This document shows positions 12,961 through 24,365 of a DNA stretch of 64,000 nucleotides, piece by piece. A program made the translations under genes and the position numbers. The notes under the pieces were generated by a model. The model was not told where the DNA came from and ran no database searches. It worked only from the letters and a program-made list of their open reading frames with translations. Location: positions 34,896,213 to 34,960,212 of the forward strand of contig OZ234493.1 of the NCBI GenBank assembly GCA_965153455.1. The letters are read 5' to 3'. Source of the stretch: Sphagnum compactum (taxonomy: Eukaryota; Bryophyta; Sphagnopsida; Sphagnales). Numbering within the stretch: position 1 is the first letter of the stretch; each line of letters begins with the position of its first letter.

Positions 12961-14129
12961 GAAACAGAATTGAGGGAAGAGTTAGTTTACAATGGGATCA
13001 GCAGCACCATGAACAGCCATCACACCTTGTAGCCATGACATACCAAAAACTGGGATGATTATGTTCCTGGTGGAATCACCCCTGTAGCAGCTTGTATGTG
13101 TAAGCAAGGTGGACAATGCAGACAACACAAGCCTAAACTGTTTAAATATAAATCCATAGGGCAATTACAGGTGAAAGAAGTTTGAAAGGCAAGCAGAGGA
13201 CAGACACAAACAACACTTACCAGACAATAGGCCTCCTGGAAACATTCTATATGCTGAACATATGAACAGCAGCATCTTCTTTTCCAATAGCAGTGAGAAA
13301 GTGCTCTTGACAAATGTATATGTATGTGGGTTGGTTATATATGTGCAACCAAGAGTCATGTAAGTACCCTGTGAATGCCCAACACAATCTATATATTATG
13401 AGCAATTTACCTCCCAGCCCATGCTTGTCACAATACCTTCTTTCATCAAAATCACACTACTACACTACGGATGTGAATACCCAAGGACGACAGACGTCAC
13501 ACAACCGCTCTCACAGACATATATGATGCAATCAAAGGAACACTGAGTCCAAATCGAAAGCAACATTATCATGTTCCTGCATTGCATAGAGAGGAGATGC
13601 GACCTCTACAACCCACAGGATGCAGGCCATAAAACCCAGAAAATACAGATGCAGGAATCATGGTGTACATGGCAGTGAAAAAATGCAACAGGGTTTTCTG
13701 GGAAGAAGTTTAGTGAACTTGACTACTTCTAACACTTCAATCTGAGACTCTTCACTACAGAGAACCAGGTATGTACTAATCTCACCTTATGATTTCACTG
13801 GAAACCACATGCATGAAGGGCCGTTATAAGAATTCCAAAATTTCCGTCATTTCAATGTTGTATAGCATCAGTTTTAGCAGCAATATGTATTTCAGTGTTT
13901 TCCCATTATAAGTGACATAGCTATCTGAGCACATTGACTTACAATCTACAACCGAAAACCTAATGAATGTTTTGTAAACTTGAACTCAGGAGCTCTTGGA
14001 GTGACAAATAAGTCAGCCACTAATAATGCACAAAATTTGATCAATCGTTATGACGTAGCTACGACAGCACTTGTGATGATGTTTGGTAATTGGAATTTAT
14101 GCATTTTGGATGGAGAGTCACCGAAACAC
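12961..14129. other. Unassigned interval with one exon-like minus-strand frame
   Basis: On the minus strand, from an acceptor-like TGCTACAG near 13080, a frame reads through FGMSWLQGVMAVHG to a stop near 12982. It looks like a terminal exon, but I found no partner exons with matching phase and do not recognise it. Nothing else in the interval is convincing. Confidence 0.2.
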
Positions 14130-14545
14130 TTCACTCATCCAAGCTACGATGTTCAACAGGAACGAAAGCCGGGGAGAGGGAAGTCTGTTAGTGCGAAAAT
14201 TAATGCTAAATTGGTGATTAAACCGCTCATGGATAGATCGTCACAAGGCTGGAACCAATTCCGTATTACAGAACCGCCCTCGGTGGCAGATTCTGACAGG
14301 AAAGTGGTCACTAGCGAGTCCCGTGAGCGCGGGCTTGGCAAAATCGGTTACCAACGGTGCGTTCTGTGGCGTAAAGAGCAGGTTACCCGCGTTCAAAAGT
14401 CACAGGAACACTCTTAACGGGGTCGTTCCATTTCACTGCGCAATTCTGCTTGAAGAATCGCGCCGCAGGGGCGGCGGAATTCTCTCCTGAATTTTACGAA
14501 GAAGAGAGAGCAAGAGAAGAACCATGAGTGAAGACGTCAAAGAAA
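14130..14545. other. GC-richer, CpG-containing island
   Basis: Visibly higher in G+C and CpG (for example GAATCGCGCCGCAGGGGCGG near 14454) than the surrounding AT-rich DNA. It carries open frames on both strands but no recognisable protein. A short ATG frame starting MSEDVKEIKDSW at about 14524 follows it but stops after 15 codons or so. It may be a promoter or a decayed gene start. Confidence 0.3.
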
Positions 14546-15022
14546 TCAAGGACTCTTGGGATGCTAGCCTATGACGCAACATCAGAAAATTGAAATAGAC
14601 ATCACTGATCCAGAAACCAAAAGCATGAATCTAGAGATGGGTAAATTAGACATATAAAAACTCCCTTTATTTTTCAGAAAATCCAGCAACAGACAACCAG
14701 AGAACTCTAGCCGAGCACACTTTGATTTTCACATTTGTACATGACGCTTGCTTTAATATTTCAATACGCACAACAGTCTAGGAAGTGGTGAACTAGACTA
14801 ATCAAAATATATGCATATAAGCAGGTGTGGCCCATTAGCTCTCCTCATGCCTCAGACATCAAGGAAGAGACATGCTTATTTCCAACAGCCAAAAACGAAG
14901 ACCTTTAATAAGTGAAGTTCCGACCCATCAAAACACAAGGGTTATTCAAACACAGTTAGTCCCCCTCTGGTTTGAATACACACGAAAACAAATTACGGTC
15001 GGAGCAAATTACAGGTGCCGGT

Positions 15023-15585
15023 TCAGGAAGTACTAAGGGCCATGGCAGCTACATCAAGCAGCACGGTATTTGCTGCGGACGACGTAGATGCAGCAAGATC
15101 ACAAGTTACAGAAGGTCCTTCAGTTGTTGCAGGTGGTATAGAACTGCCAGCTGAATGTAAATTGTTCATCTCGATCCCTTCCTGTGGATGTTCTCCTGTG
15201 CCTATAGTTCCAATCCCATCAAAACGCAAGGAATTATTTCAACGCAGTTAGTAACTTCTGGTTTCCATAGACAGAACAAGGATGTATACGAAAGTCTCGT
15301 TCACAATGAGTAGCTAGCAAAATAACTCAGATTCAAGATAGATTGATTTTTTAACATACCATCGCTCGCGCTTGTAGGCCGAATTCGTGCCGATGCAGGC
15401 GCCGATACTGATGACCAGTTCCGCATGTTGAGACGCAAGCCACAGCTAGCGATGATGATGACAATGAAGAAAACGACCAGCCTTAATATCACCGTGGCAG
15501 AAAAAGAAGCGAAACTTGATGCTAGTTCCTTCCATCCGCTCGTTGGTGGTGAAGCAACATCTACACTCATGACTAGATGCCTCAT
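15023..15585 (-). CDS. Small single-pass membrane protein, two exons
   Basis: Exon 1 (15585-15360) ends at a strong donor (GATG|GTATGT) and exon 2 (15201-15023) starts after an ACTATAG acceptor; the phase fits and gives 134 residues. An alternative start Met lies five codons in (MSVDVASPPTSGWKELA). After about 30 polar residues comes a hydrophobic segment (VILRLVVFFIVIIIASCG, about residues 32-49), then RLNMRNW and a Ser/Ala/Thr-rich tail ending MALSTS. No known domain is visible. The simple topology suggests a small anchored protein with a low-complexity C-terminal side. It could also be the 3' part of a longer gene whose 5' exons I missed, since no typical start context was confirmed. Confidence 0.45.
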
Positions 15586-15689
15586 TCTTGCAATCTATTC
15601 TAGAAATTTAAGGATAACTCTCTTTCAGAATCTGTCAACTCACGAGGCCGTCAAGAAATCTTCCACAAGAATTTCAGTCTACACTTTGG

Positions 15690-15719
15690 GTGGGTGGGTG
15701 TGTGTGTGTGTGTGTGTGT
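15690..15719. repeat. GGGT/GT microsatellite
   Basis: A short run of GGGT units passes into about ten GT dinucleotides. Confidence 0.9.
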
Positions 15720-16640
15720 TGTACTATATTGCAAAAAAAGGCAATTTGCAAGAAGAGATCAGTCTTGCATCAAGAATCCAAAAGAGGCAGTTTGGAACCC
15801 AAAACAAAATTTCTGTCTTGTGCTAAATTGCAAAAGGAAGAGGTCTGACTTTGGAACCCAAAAAAAAAATTCTGTTTTGTGCTAAATTGCAAAAGGAGGA
15901 AGTCTGAGTTTGGAACAAGATCAGATCTATCTTCTTGTGATAAGAGTGCAAAAGAAGAGACAAATTGTTTCTTCCAAATGAAGGGAAAGGAGAGGAGTTG
16001 TGTTTTTCTGTTGTTGCTGTGAACTCCAAAAAACTACTAACTCCTTTTGTTTTGTCAACAAACTAACTCATAATTGTTTGAGTTTCTTGTGTTGTGATTG
16101 CTTCACCAAAACTTACACAAGAGGATTGTGATGAGGAGAGAGACTTTAACTGGATTGATCCTTGGAATCTAGTGGGTGTGTACGTTCTGTTGTTCAAATT
16201 TGACCTCATAAGAAGAGAATCTGGGCGGTGTCGCCTCATGAGAAATATGTGTCTCTGATGTAAACTGTCCCCTTGTAAAATTGCGGCGGGTCAACTTTTG
16301 TGATTTTTTATTGGCCTTTTTCATCTATTCTCATCCATAAAATTTCCATGACTAGAGAAACGAGGAATTGATATATATGGATGATTTTTTAAAAAATCTA
16401 TCCTAACGTCATCTATATATTAGTTCCCAAGACAATTCCACAAACAATTCATACCCACCTAAGTGACAAATGCCTATTTAAATCGAAAAGAATCGATAAA
16501 AATTGATTTAAACAATTGTAAAAGAATCGAGCAAGATAAGAGTCCATAAGCATCCAAGAAAAAGTTTACGGATAGATTATCGAATTCTCAAATTATAACA
16601 TGTTGCCTCTAATATAAAAAGTTTGAGGAAAATGAAATAC
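15720..16640. other. Intergenic, short duplicated segment
   Basis: A segment of about 65 bases (GGAACCCAAAA...TGTGCTAAATTGCAAAAGG) is repeated at about 15793-15837 and 15851-15897. No gene is seen. Confidence 0.4.
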
Positions 16641-18976
16641 CTAATGTTCTTGAGAGTATATTTGGTGTAGACTTGTGAACCTTTGACACACATGTCGGCC
16701 ACTTTTAGATTCATCATCTTGTTGGTCCAATGGCACCAATCTATGCCAATGCCCATCTTCATTCAAACCAAATTCTCCTTCTTGTGTCTCATCATCGTCT
16801 TGTTGAGTTTCTTCACAATCAATTTGAACCCCTTGATCACACCACAATCAGAATTCCCTACAGAATCGTCAAATTTCGATGATGAAGCATTGTCATTAAA
16901 ATTCTCCAAGTCCAAAAGAAGAGTGGGTGGAACTTGTCTACCCTGTCTCCTTTGAAGCTGCCTTTCAACTGCTTCTTGTCATAAAAAGGCATAATGATCT
17001 TCTTCTTCATTTCTCAAAGGCATAAATGGAACTTTGGTAATGTCAATGGTATCTGGATTGAATTGCTTCAAAGGTGCTCTAATGGCAAGGTTTTCCACAA
17101 CTTGTAAATTTGTTTGCACAAATATTAGTCTCTCCATCTATGGGATGGATAACCTATTCCTTTTCTTTGTTTGGACTTGATCCCATATTGACCAATTCCT
17201 TTCACAAATTGAAGCACTACAATCTTGTGAAAGCACACTTTGAGCTACTCTTTGCAACCTAGGCACATGCCTACCAAACTTTTCCCACCAAGAGATTGGT
17301 TACAACATTGGGTCCCAAAATAGAACGGCCTTTTTAGCAAATTGTCCCTCTTTTTGAAAAATTTGTAAAAGTTCATCTTCAATTGCATTTGGATCAACCG
17401 TAGTAGAAAAGATTGCGACAATGTAAGAAACCCAACCTTCACGTAATTTTGATGTCACAGAACCATCTTCTTTCTTCCATAAAGAATGTAGGATGAAAGC
17501 AACCACATGGATGGGTCGATGGAACCATTCCCATTTGTGCAACCATTGTTGCCTTACATCAAGGAGTTGATCTATAGACAAGTTTCCAGCATTCAACAAA
17601 GTTTCACCAATCTTGTTCAAAAACTCATGCAATAATCTGATGGTACAACCCACTTTATCCACCAAATGCAAGACTATGTAAAATGGTTGTAGATCTGTGA
17701 CTATTGCTTGGGCATTCTTCCAAAAGTCATGAGAAAGAACATAAGTCTCAAATTCACGAGCTTCTTGGGTTCCTGAATCAATCCATTCAGACCATGCATT
17801 TGACACCACCATCTGCTTTAAAGTTCTATAAACTTTCACCAACCGTTCTAGAACCAAAAACATCGTAGCAAAGCGAATGGATGAAAACTTAACCAATTCC
17901 AAATCTTTTACAATCTTATACATTGCCAAAACCTTCGATTTTTTTTGTCACAAATTTCACTAATCTTCTAGCTACCCTTAACACTTCCTTCACCCAATTG
18001 AGTTAACCAATATCCTCAACCGTGAAACCAAGGCAATGTGTAACACATGGACTCCGCACAATGTGTGGAAATTTCTCTGTAATAATTGAACCCATGAGTT
18101 TGCAATTGCTTACATTGTTAATCATCACTTTTTGACAACATTAACTAGTCCTACGTCCATAATGGCTTATTTGATGTGGCCATGGATGTAGTCAGTCGTG
18201 ATTAGTGTTCCAAACAACTCTACAGATGTATCAATTGATCTCAAAAATATTGTTCTTCTATAATAAGAAACAAGTATGTTGATGATGTTTCGCTGTTTCA
18301 TGTCACTCCAACCATCAGTCATGATGGAACACCCATATTTAGTCCAAGAAACTTGAATAGGCTCCAAATCTCTTTCACAATAGCCATTTCAACTTGTAAA
18401 CCTTGCATACATATGGCATCTCTCTGTGGTCCATCAAAGACGCCGTTCATCGAAACCACTACACGAATCATCGATCTCCATGTAGATGTGTCAACCACTT
18501 GAAACGTCGGGTTGCATTTGTAGATGCATCGTTGTATCTATTGTTCTACCTTTTGCCTCAAGGCCATCTGCCAAGCTACACCAAGTTGTTGCTGACCTAC
18601 CCTTTTTTGACTCGATCTCGAAACAGTGGATGCAACATTGGACACTCCTCCCGCATTTGATGCTTGTCGAACATTATGTGCAGGGGTGTGTGAAAGGATG
18701 GGATGTTGACTACTACCTTCCCTTTCAAAACTTGGAACAATAGAAAACATCTTCATCACTTGAACATGCACTTAAACACATCCGACAATTTGTTTACTCT
18801 TTGTCGCCTATTAGGTGGGCCTTAATTTTTGTTCCAGGATCAGTGTATACATTTTGGCAATATTTGCATTTCCAATGCTTAGTCCCTATGCTACCTTCAT
18901 AGCCATGAAGCTCAATAACATGATCCCATTCCAACCTTTTTTGAGGTCCCACTTTTATTGTAAATGAAAAACACAT
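16641..18976 (-). pseudogene. Decayed hAT-family transposase with BED finger
   Basis: Domains of a plant hAT transposase occur in order on the minus strand but in different frames with stops. A BED-type zinc finger lies at 18976-18794 (WDHV, then CKYCQNVY and a later His). A DUF659-type block lies at 18367-18167 (CSIMTDGWSDMKQRNIIN). The hAT core runs 17929-17300 (DLELVKFSSIRFATMFLVLERL, then a Trp-rich region with LDVRQQWLHKWEWFHRP). The C-terminal dimerisation block is near 17290-17160 (WWEKFGRHVPRLQRVAQSVL, then ICERNWS). An acidic tail follows to about 16641. The 209-codon core is intact, but breaks between domains mean it cannot make a full transposase. Terminal repeats and target duplication were not found, so the element limits are unknown. 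Confidence 0.85.
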
Positions 18977-18984
18977 GTTAAGAT

Positions 18985-19260
18985 AAACATAATGATTTTA
19001 GGGTTTAAAACTTATGTTTTTATGGTTTAGGTGAATGCCAAAAACAAATAGATTGATTTTATAACTTAACTTTAACTTTTAGGATTTAGGTTATTAAATT
19101 TTTAGGGTTTAAATCAATAGCAAAGATACATAAATTGATTTTAGGTTCAATTAGTTATGTAGGGTTAGGTTTTAATGTTTTAATGTTTAGGTCAATGTAG
19201 GGTTTTAAAGGCAACAAAAGGTTTTTAAGATTTTTTGGGTTTAGGGTTTTTTTCGACCAA
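18985..19260. repeat. Degenerate TTTAGGG-like repeat tract
   Basis: Irregular copies of TTTAGGGTTTA, GTTTAGGT and related words follow the 5' side of the hAT remnant. It resembles decayed plant telomere-type repeat but has no regular period. Confidence 0.45.
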
Positions 19261-20221
19261 CACAATTGGGAAAATTACATTATAATTTTTGGTTATCCTT
19301 GTGTAAGTTTGACACTATTTGTTGAGTTTGGGGGTAATAAAAAATTGAACAACATCACAAATTTTGAAAAATCATGCTAGAAAACAAATGTGGAGTGTGT
19401 AATTGGAAATTATTACCTAGGCAAATATGTGATGTGCAAATATTTGGTGCACGATGTGACTTGATACAAATTGAGTAAAATTATCCTGGTCAATTACTAG
19501 CATGAGCAAAATATTACAACATGTGAATGAATGATTTTCAAAAATTTGACATCACAGATTTTGAAAATTTTAACCTCACTAACCTCATTAAACATTTATG
19601 TGTTTAAAACAAACCTATGTGAATAATATATTGAGAGCGATGCGAATCATGGCCTAGCTAATTGGATTAATATTATTGAGGTTACAGGATTTTACAACAC
19701 TTAGTCAAAAAAACAACAGCGAAAACACCCACCAACCAAAAAGATACACATGCACACACTTTGAAAAGCACAAAATTTATAAAAAAAATTCAAACATAAT
19801 TTAGTTGCGAGAATTTTTTTAAATATTTATCACCTTTGGATGGCAACTTGATTAGCAAAGGAATTCTGACTAGCCAAATCTTTTAGCACCAAAAAAGAAC
19901 AAGAAAATTTTGAATCTCTTGAGCAAAGAAAAATAACTTTCTTAATTTTCAGAACTAAAAATCCTTTTCTCAGATGAAGAAGAAGATTTGTAAAAGATGG
20001 AAAGATGTTTTGGAAATCTCTCGAAACTTTTTGAATTTTTTTTTGTGAAAGATTGAAAGCAATGAAATGCGCAAAGAAAAATTGTAAAAATGATAAATGT
20101 GGAATGAAAAGAAAGAGGATGTGAAATTGGAACTATATAATATATCACTTGCAATCGCATGACAATCTGAACCAAATCAATTCAATGATCCAACTGACAC
20201 AAAGTTATTTTGAAACTATAA

Positions 20222-20420
20222 TTAGATATCAATGTTGCAAATAATGTGCACTATGTGGTTAAAATCAAAAGTCATTAGCATTAAAACAACGTTATAGATA
20301 GTGTGCATTATGTGGTTAGAATCAAAAGTCATTAACGTTAAAACAACGTTGCAGATAGTTTGCACTATGTGGTCAGAGTTAAAAGTCGTTAACGTTGGAA
20401 CAACGTTGCAAATATCTATG
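20222..20420. repeat. Three-unit minisatellite, about 61-bp period
   Basis: The unit contains TGCACTATGTGGTTARAATC, AAAAGTCATTA and CGTTAAAACAACGTTGC; copies start near 20231, 20290 and 20351. The open reading frame across it is a by-product of the repeat. Confidence 0.85.
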
Positions 20421-20541
20421 TGCAATTAATTAATTAGTAGGTTTATTTAATTTATTTTTCTATATTTTATTCATTAAATATTTAATAATTTTATTACTTA
20501 AGTAGTTAGTTAACTAGTTAAGTGTCACTTACCTACTTAAT

Positions 20542-20668
20542 TATATACTTTTCAAGATGGGAATGAAAGCCAAAACATATGGGATAAACTTTTTAATTGC
20601 AAGTCGTTTGCAATTAAAAGGTTTATCCCATATGTTTTGGCTTTCATTCTCATCTTGAAAAGTATATA
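20542..20668. repeat. Near-perfect hairpin, 61-base arms, 5-base loop
   Basis: The left arm 20542-20602 and right arm 20608-20668 are reverse complements except at two positions, separated by GTCGT (20603-20607). The arms read from TATATACTTTTCAAGATG inward to TTTTAATTGCAA. Such similarity means a recent origin or a maintained fold. Possible identities are a foldback/MITE insertion or a small-RNA precursor; the sequence alone does not decide. Confidence 0.95.
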
Positions 20669-20749
20669 AACAAGGTGTTTTATCTTACATTTTCATATTA
20701 AAATAGATGGGCATATGGGATGAGTCAATAAATACGACTTGACCCAAAA

Positions 20750-21325
20750 TAAAATATAAATATTCATGTACTTACACCTAACTACCTACTTCTCTAACTT
20801 GCCTACTTATTTTTCTACCTACCTACCTACCTAAGTAGGTCTTTGGCCTAGGTAGATAAATAGGTCTTATCTAGATAGGTGTTTTGCCTATATGGGTAGG
20901 TATATACGTAGGTAGGTACCTAGTGCAGCCTACATACCTAAATATTGATTTAAATTTAATTTGGAAAAATTTAATTAATATGCCATGTGGCAAATTTTTA
21001 TTGCACCACGTGTCACAATCTAAACCATCCAAACATAAAAATTAAACGTCTTAAATTATTTCAAAATAATAAAATATTTTTAATTATTAAAAAATGAGAC
21101 ATGTGACAACACATAACTTGTTCCCATTGTTCACCAAAAAAATCACATCTTAGTTGCAAGCAACAATACATATATGACTAGTCAAAGGATGAAAACGTAT
21201 TTTGTCAATTTTTTCTTTCATCCAAAATTCGTTATCGTTTGCAATTAGTGTCAATGCGATTTGTCCAACACGACTATTAAGATTTTAGTTGCAAATGTCG
21301 CTTGCAACTAAAAATTAATCACATG
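20750..21325. mobile_element. Non-autonomous repeat element, copy A (inverted partner at 47450-48090)
   Basis: Reverse complementing this stretch aligns it with 47450-48090. Shared landmarks are TATTTTATTTTGGGT, an ACCTACCT-rich tract, CACGTG next to a GGCACA/TTGCAC-like string, CATCCTTTGACTA and a TTGCAAC-rich end with GTTGGACAAA. No coding frame is present. It is probably a non-autonomous DNA transposon. Confidence 0.55.
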
Positions 21326-22029
21326 GACCAGTTGCAAAATGACCATTAGCTATAGCTTGCCATTAGTGGTCCTCTTTTAGTTCCCACAATGCTTATTTCT
21401 CATTATTGGCAATGTGTGTCCATAGCCCTCCAATGTGTGTAAGCCATAGCGATTTTTCAACATATTGCACTTGGGAGGCATTCCTCATCTCATCCACACA
21501 TCACAATTACCTTTGTCGTTAGTTGATTTGTGACATACGATACCTTTTTAGTTTACGGTGTTATATTTTATTAGTGTGTTAGTGGTGATTATTATGTGCT
21601 TTCATGACATGTGTTTTCGAGCTTTTATTTGCCTTGTACTTCTTGTGGATGGGTTTTCATCCCTACCATTTTGATATACATGATTTTTCTTCATGATAGA
21701 TGCCATCTTTTGTTGATTTCATATGTTTAACTGTAAGTTAGATAGCCTTGTATATATGGGTCAAAGGATATGCATGAGTTGGAGTTTTGAGGTGGTTGTA
21801 GTTCCAGTTGACAGAAAACATGTGCTTTGTAATGGGCTGGGTAGGGCCTGTTCCGCCAACGAATGTGGGCAAGACTTGTATATGGGGAGTTACCACCGAA
21901 GAGGTGATAATAATGACCTGTTAGGTGGTAGAGGGTTTCTATTATGCCTATTCCAGGGCATGACTAGGGTTCCTCACTATCGATTCACATCACAAGATGT
22001 TCCCTTCTGTTGATTCACACTAGAAGTAG
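21326..22029. other. Intergenic, no supported gene
   Basis: A 96-codon plus-strand frame (21723-22013) has no recognisable domain, and I treat it as chance. Confidence 0.3.
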
Positions 22030-22527
22030 TCAGTGTAACCAAAATCCTTCAGATCTTCCCTCTCTGGTGCTTCTTGTTTGCAATCTGGCTGGGATCACAA
22101 GAGAGGAGACTAGTTTCAATCTCGGGGTCTTGTCACTCATGTATTGTTCTTCATCTTTGGGTTTTTGGGGTTTTTTTTGTTTTTCTTCATGAATTCCTGA
22201 ATACAAAACGACTGAAGTTTTAGCTACAGATTCTTTGCATTTCAGGACCGTGTGTTTGTGGGGCGGAAGATTGTCGTCGTCGACAGACGAAATCGAGGTC
22301 AGAAACTTGAAAAAAACGCCTAGTGCTCGAATTACAGTTTTGGCATTAGTGAAGTTGTGCATGAACTGATTGCCCTTCACCTCTTCATAAGGAGATGTAA
22401 TTTGATCTGTAGCAAGTTTACCCAGCTCCACGGATAGTACCTCTTCAAAATATTCACTGAGGTCTAAAAGAGGGTACCAGAACTGTAGGACCCTCTGGAA
22501 TGTTGATACAATGAGCTGCTTTGACAA
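22030..22527 (-). other. Orphan 165-codon open frame, possible gene fragment
   Basis: An uninterrupted minus-strand frame without an ATG at its head. A splice-acceptor-like GTCAAAGCAG near 22520 would let it be an exon starting LIVSTFQRVLQFWYPLL. The first 80 residues look like normal globular or helical protein (LLDLSEYFEEVLSVELGKLA), and the last part is Lys/Glu/Arg-rich and less convincing. I do not recognise it and found no neighbouring exons. It may be a captured exon or the remnant of a lost gene. Confidence 0.35.
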
Positions 22528-23639
22528 TAATTATTCACCCACAATGATTGAATGGGTGTCTAAACTGACTAGAAAGGTAGTGAAATTTGTGGTAAGAGTG
22601 GAAGAACAAGCTTTAGCACCAGTGGAAGTTCATTATTATTCATTGCCTTAAGTATTGTGGAGACATGCACCTCAATCAAAGTTATTAATACAGCCATAAG
22701 CTACAACAGAATTATGGTTTTGGTTGGAACTTGACCTGATGTGTGTGAGTGACATCTGAAGTAATATGTGTGCATATGATGGATAGGCATGTTCTCTGGA
22801 AGTGCATGCTTCTAGATGAGAAGTTCTAGTAGGTCCAGTAAGGGAAGATTTTAGTTCAAACATGCCCTAAAGGCCAGAGTTATTAAGTGATGGACTCATT
22901 GCTTCAAGCAGTTTTGTAAAGTTTAGAAATTTGCATTTCTTTACAAGAGTCCTTTTCCAGCGTTGTCTTTTTATTAAAGATCGCCACAGATACCCATTTG
23001 AATATCAAGTTGGGTATATACTCACTTACCCGATGCTGTGAAAAAAATGAAAATAGACCGGTTTTGGTAAGGAACCTTGGTTCTCCAAAAACAAATGTAA
23101 GAATTCAAAAAATCACCTTTCTAACTGTTCTTCACCGATTCTTTCTTTTGTGAAAACTGGACTGTAGATTCTTTGATGTTTTTGAAATGATAGTAACCAG
23201 CAAATTTCTGATTCTCATTTGATCTCAAAACCTATTCTTAATATACGGAAAGCACTGCCTGGATTTTTCATTTGTATTTTGAGCTCCCTTCCATGCCAGA
23301 AGAAACCTGTTTCCAGCAAGTGGAATCTTCTGCGGTGAAAGGTACTAGCCAGCCTGTCACTATTTCTAAAAAGTGAAAAAATCCCAGCTCTGCTTTACTA
23401 AGGAAAAGGACCTGAGTAGTGGCCCTTCCTTTATTTTAAACTTGTTGCCTCGGCCAACCGGCCTCGGGCACATATCTAAAATCACCCAAGGGCCTGTACT
23501 CAGGCCCTTCTTCTATACTAAAGAACTCAAACAATAACTGCACAACACTTGTTCTTTCCCAATGATTGATTATCTGTTATGGAAGGACTGCCTGTCAGGT
23601 GACCATAATGATGAGAGTGGGAAGACAGAGAGAGTGGAT
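22528..23639. other. Intergenic, no supported gene
   Basis: No recognisable coding or repeat structure was found. Confidence 0.3.
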
Positions 23640-23930
23640 CACAGTCAATGTGTTTTTTTTTTTGGGGGTCAATTTTGTGTATGTAGCCAAAATGGCAATC
23701 CTCATCCATAGGAAAATTTAACTAAATTTGGCTACAAGCTAAATTATGAAATCAAAAATTTAAAAACCATTCTTCTATATTTTGGCTACTTACTTGAACC
23801 ATCTATAGTCTAAATCTGACGATTTAAAAATAAAATTGGTTGAATTCTGGCTATTGAAAATCTCAGAAAACACTTGATTTCAGTTAGCTCTTTAGAAAAA
23901 TTTAAACCCCATTTTGGCTATTACCTATCT
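23640..23930. repeat. TGGCTA-family dispersed element, copy 1
   Basis: It matches 56815-57060 closely in order and spacing: TCAATTTTGTG, AAAATGGCAAT, AAATTTGGCTAC, TCTATATTTTGGCTAC and ATTCTGGCTATTGAAAATC. A shorter third relative lies at 58355-58480. Confidence 0.6.
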
Positions 23931-24239
23931 AGCCACCAAGAAAAAGGCTGGGACTCACAGTTGGCTGAGAGCTCTTGATCTTGTGCAGTAGCAGCGATTT
24001 GTTTCTTGTTGTCAGTAGAGAAAGAAGCTTCAGATCATGGAAACCAGCTGCCCCTGATCAATCACACAACACTATTGAAAACATCCACCATCATCATGAT
24101 TGATGAGTGCTGCTGCATTTGCGAATCTATTCTGATGGACGTAGCGCCGACCTTCTTCTCTCTTTGGTTTTCTTCAAAAAAAAATTAGGGTTTGTCTTTG
24201 TAGTTCGAGTGTCCACCTGCTGGTGCTGCTGTGTTTGGA

Positions 24240-24365
24240 TGTCAGTCAATGATCTGTCTCTCTCTCTCTCCGGCCTCAACCCACAATTGGTGGGTGGGTG
24301 ATAAACGAACTTGGGTCCCACGTTTTCCTCTTCTCTTTCTCTTCTTCTTCTTCTTCTTCTTCCAC
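24240..24365. repeat. CT and CTT simple repeats
   Basis: A (CT) run at about 24258-24271 and a (CTT) run at about 24339-24362. These are microsatellites in otherwise non-coding DNA. Confidence 0.8.

Noticed and set aside
13980-14417. 145-codon plus-strand frame
   Set aside because: Starts from TTG rather than ATG, has no domain, and lies in the CpG-rich island, where stops are scarce by composition.
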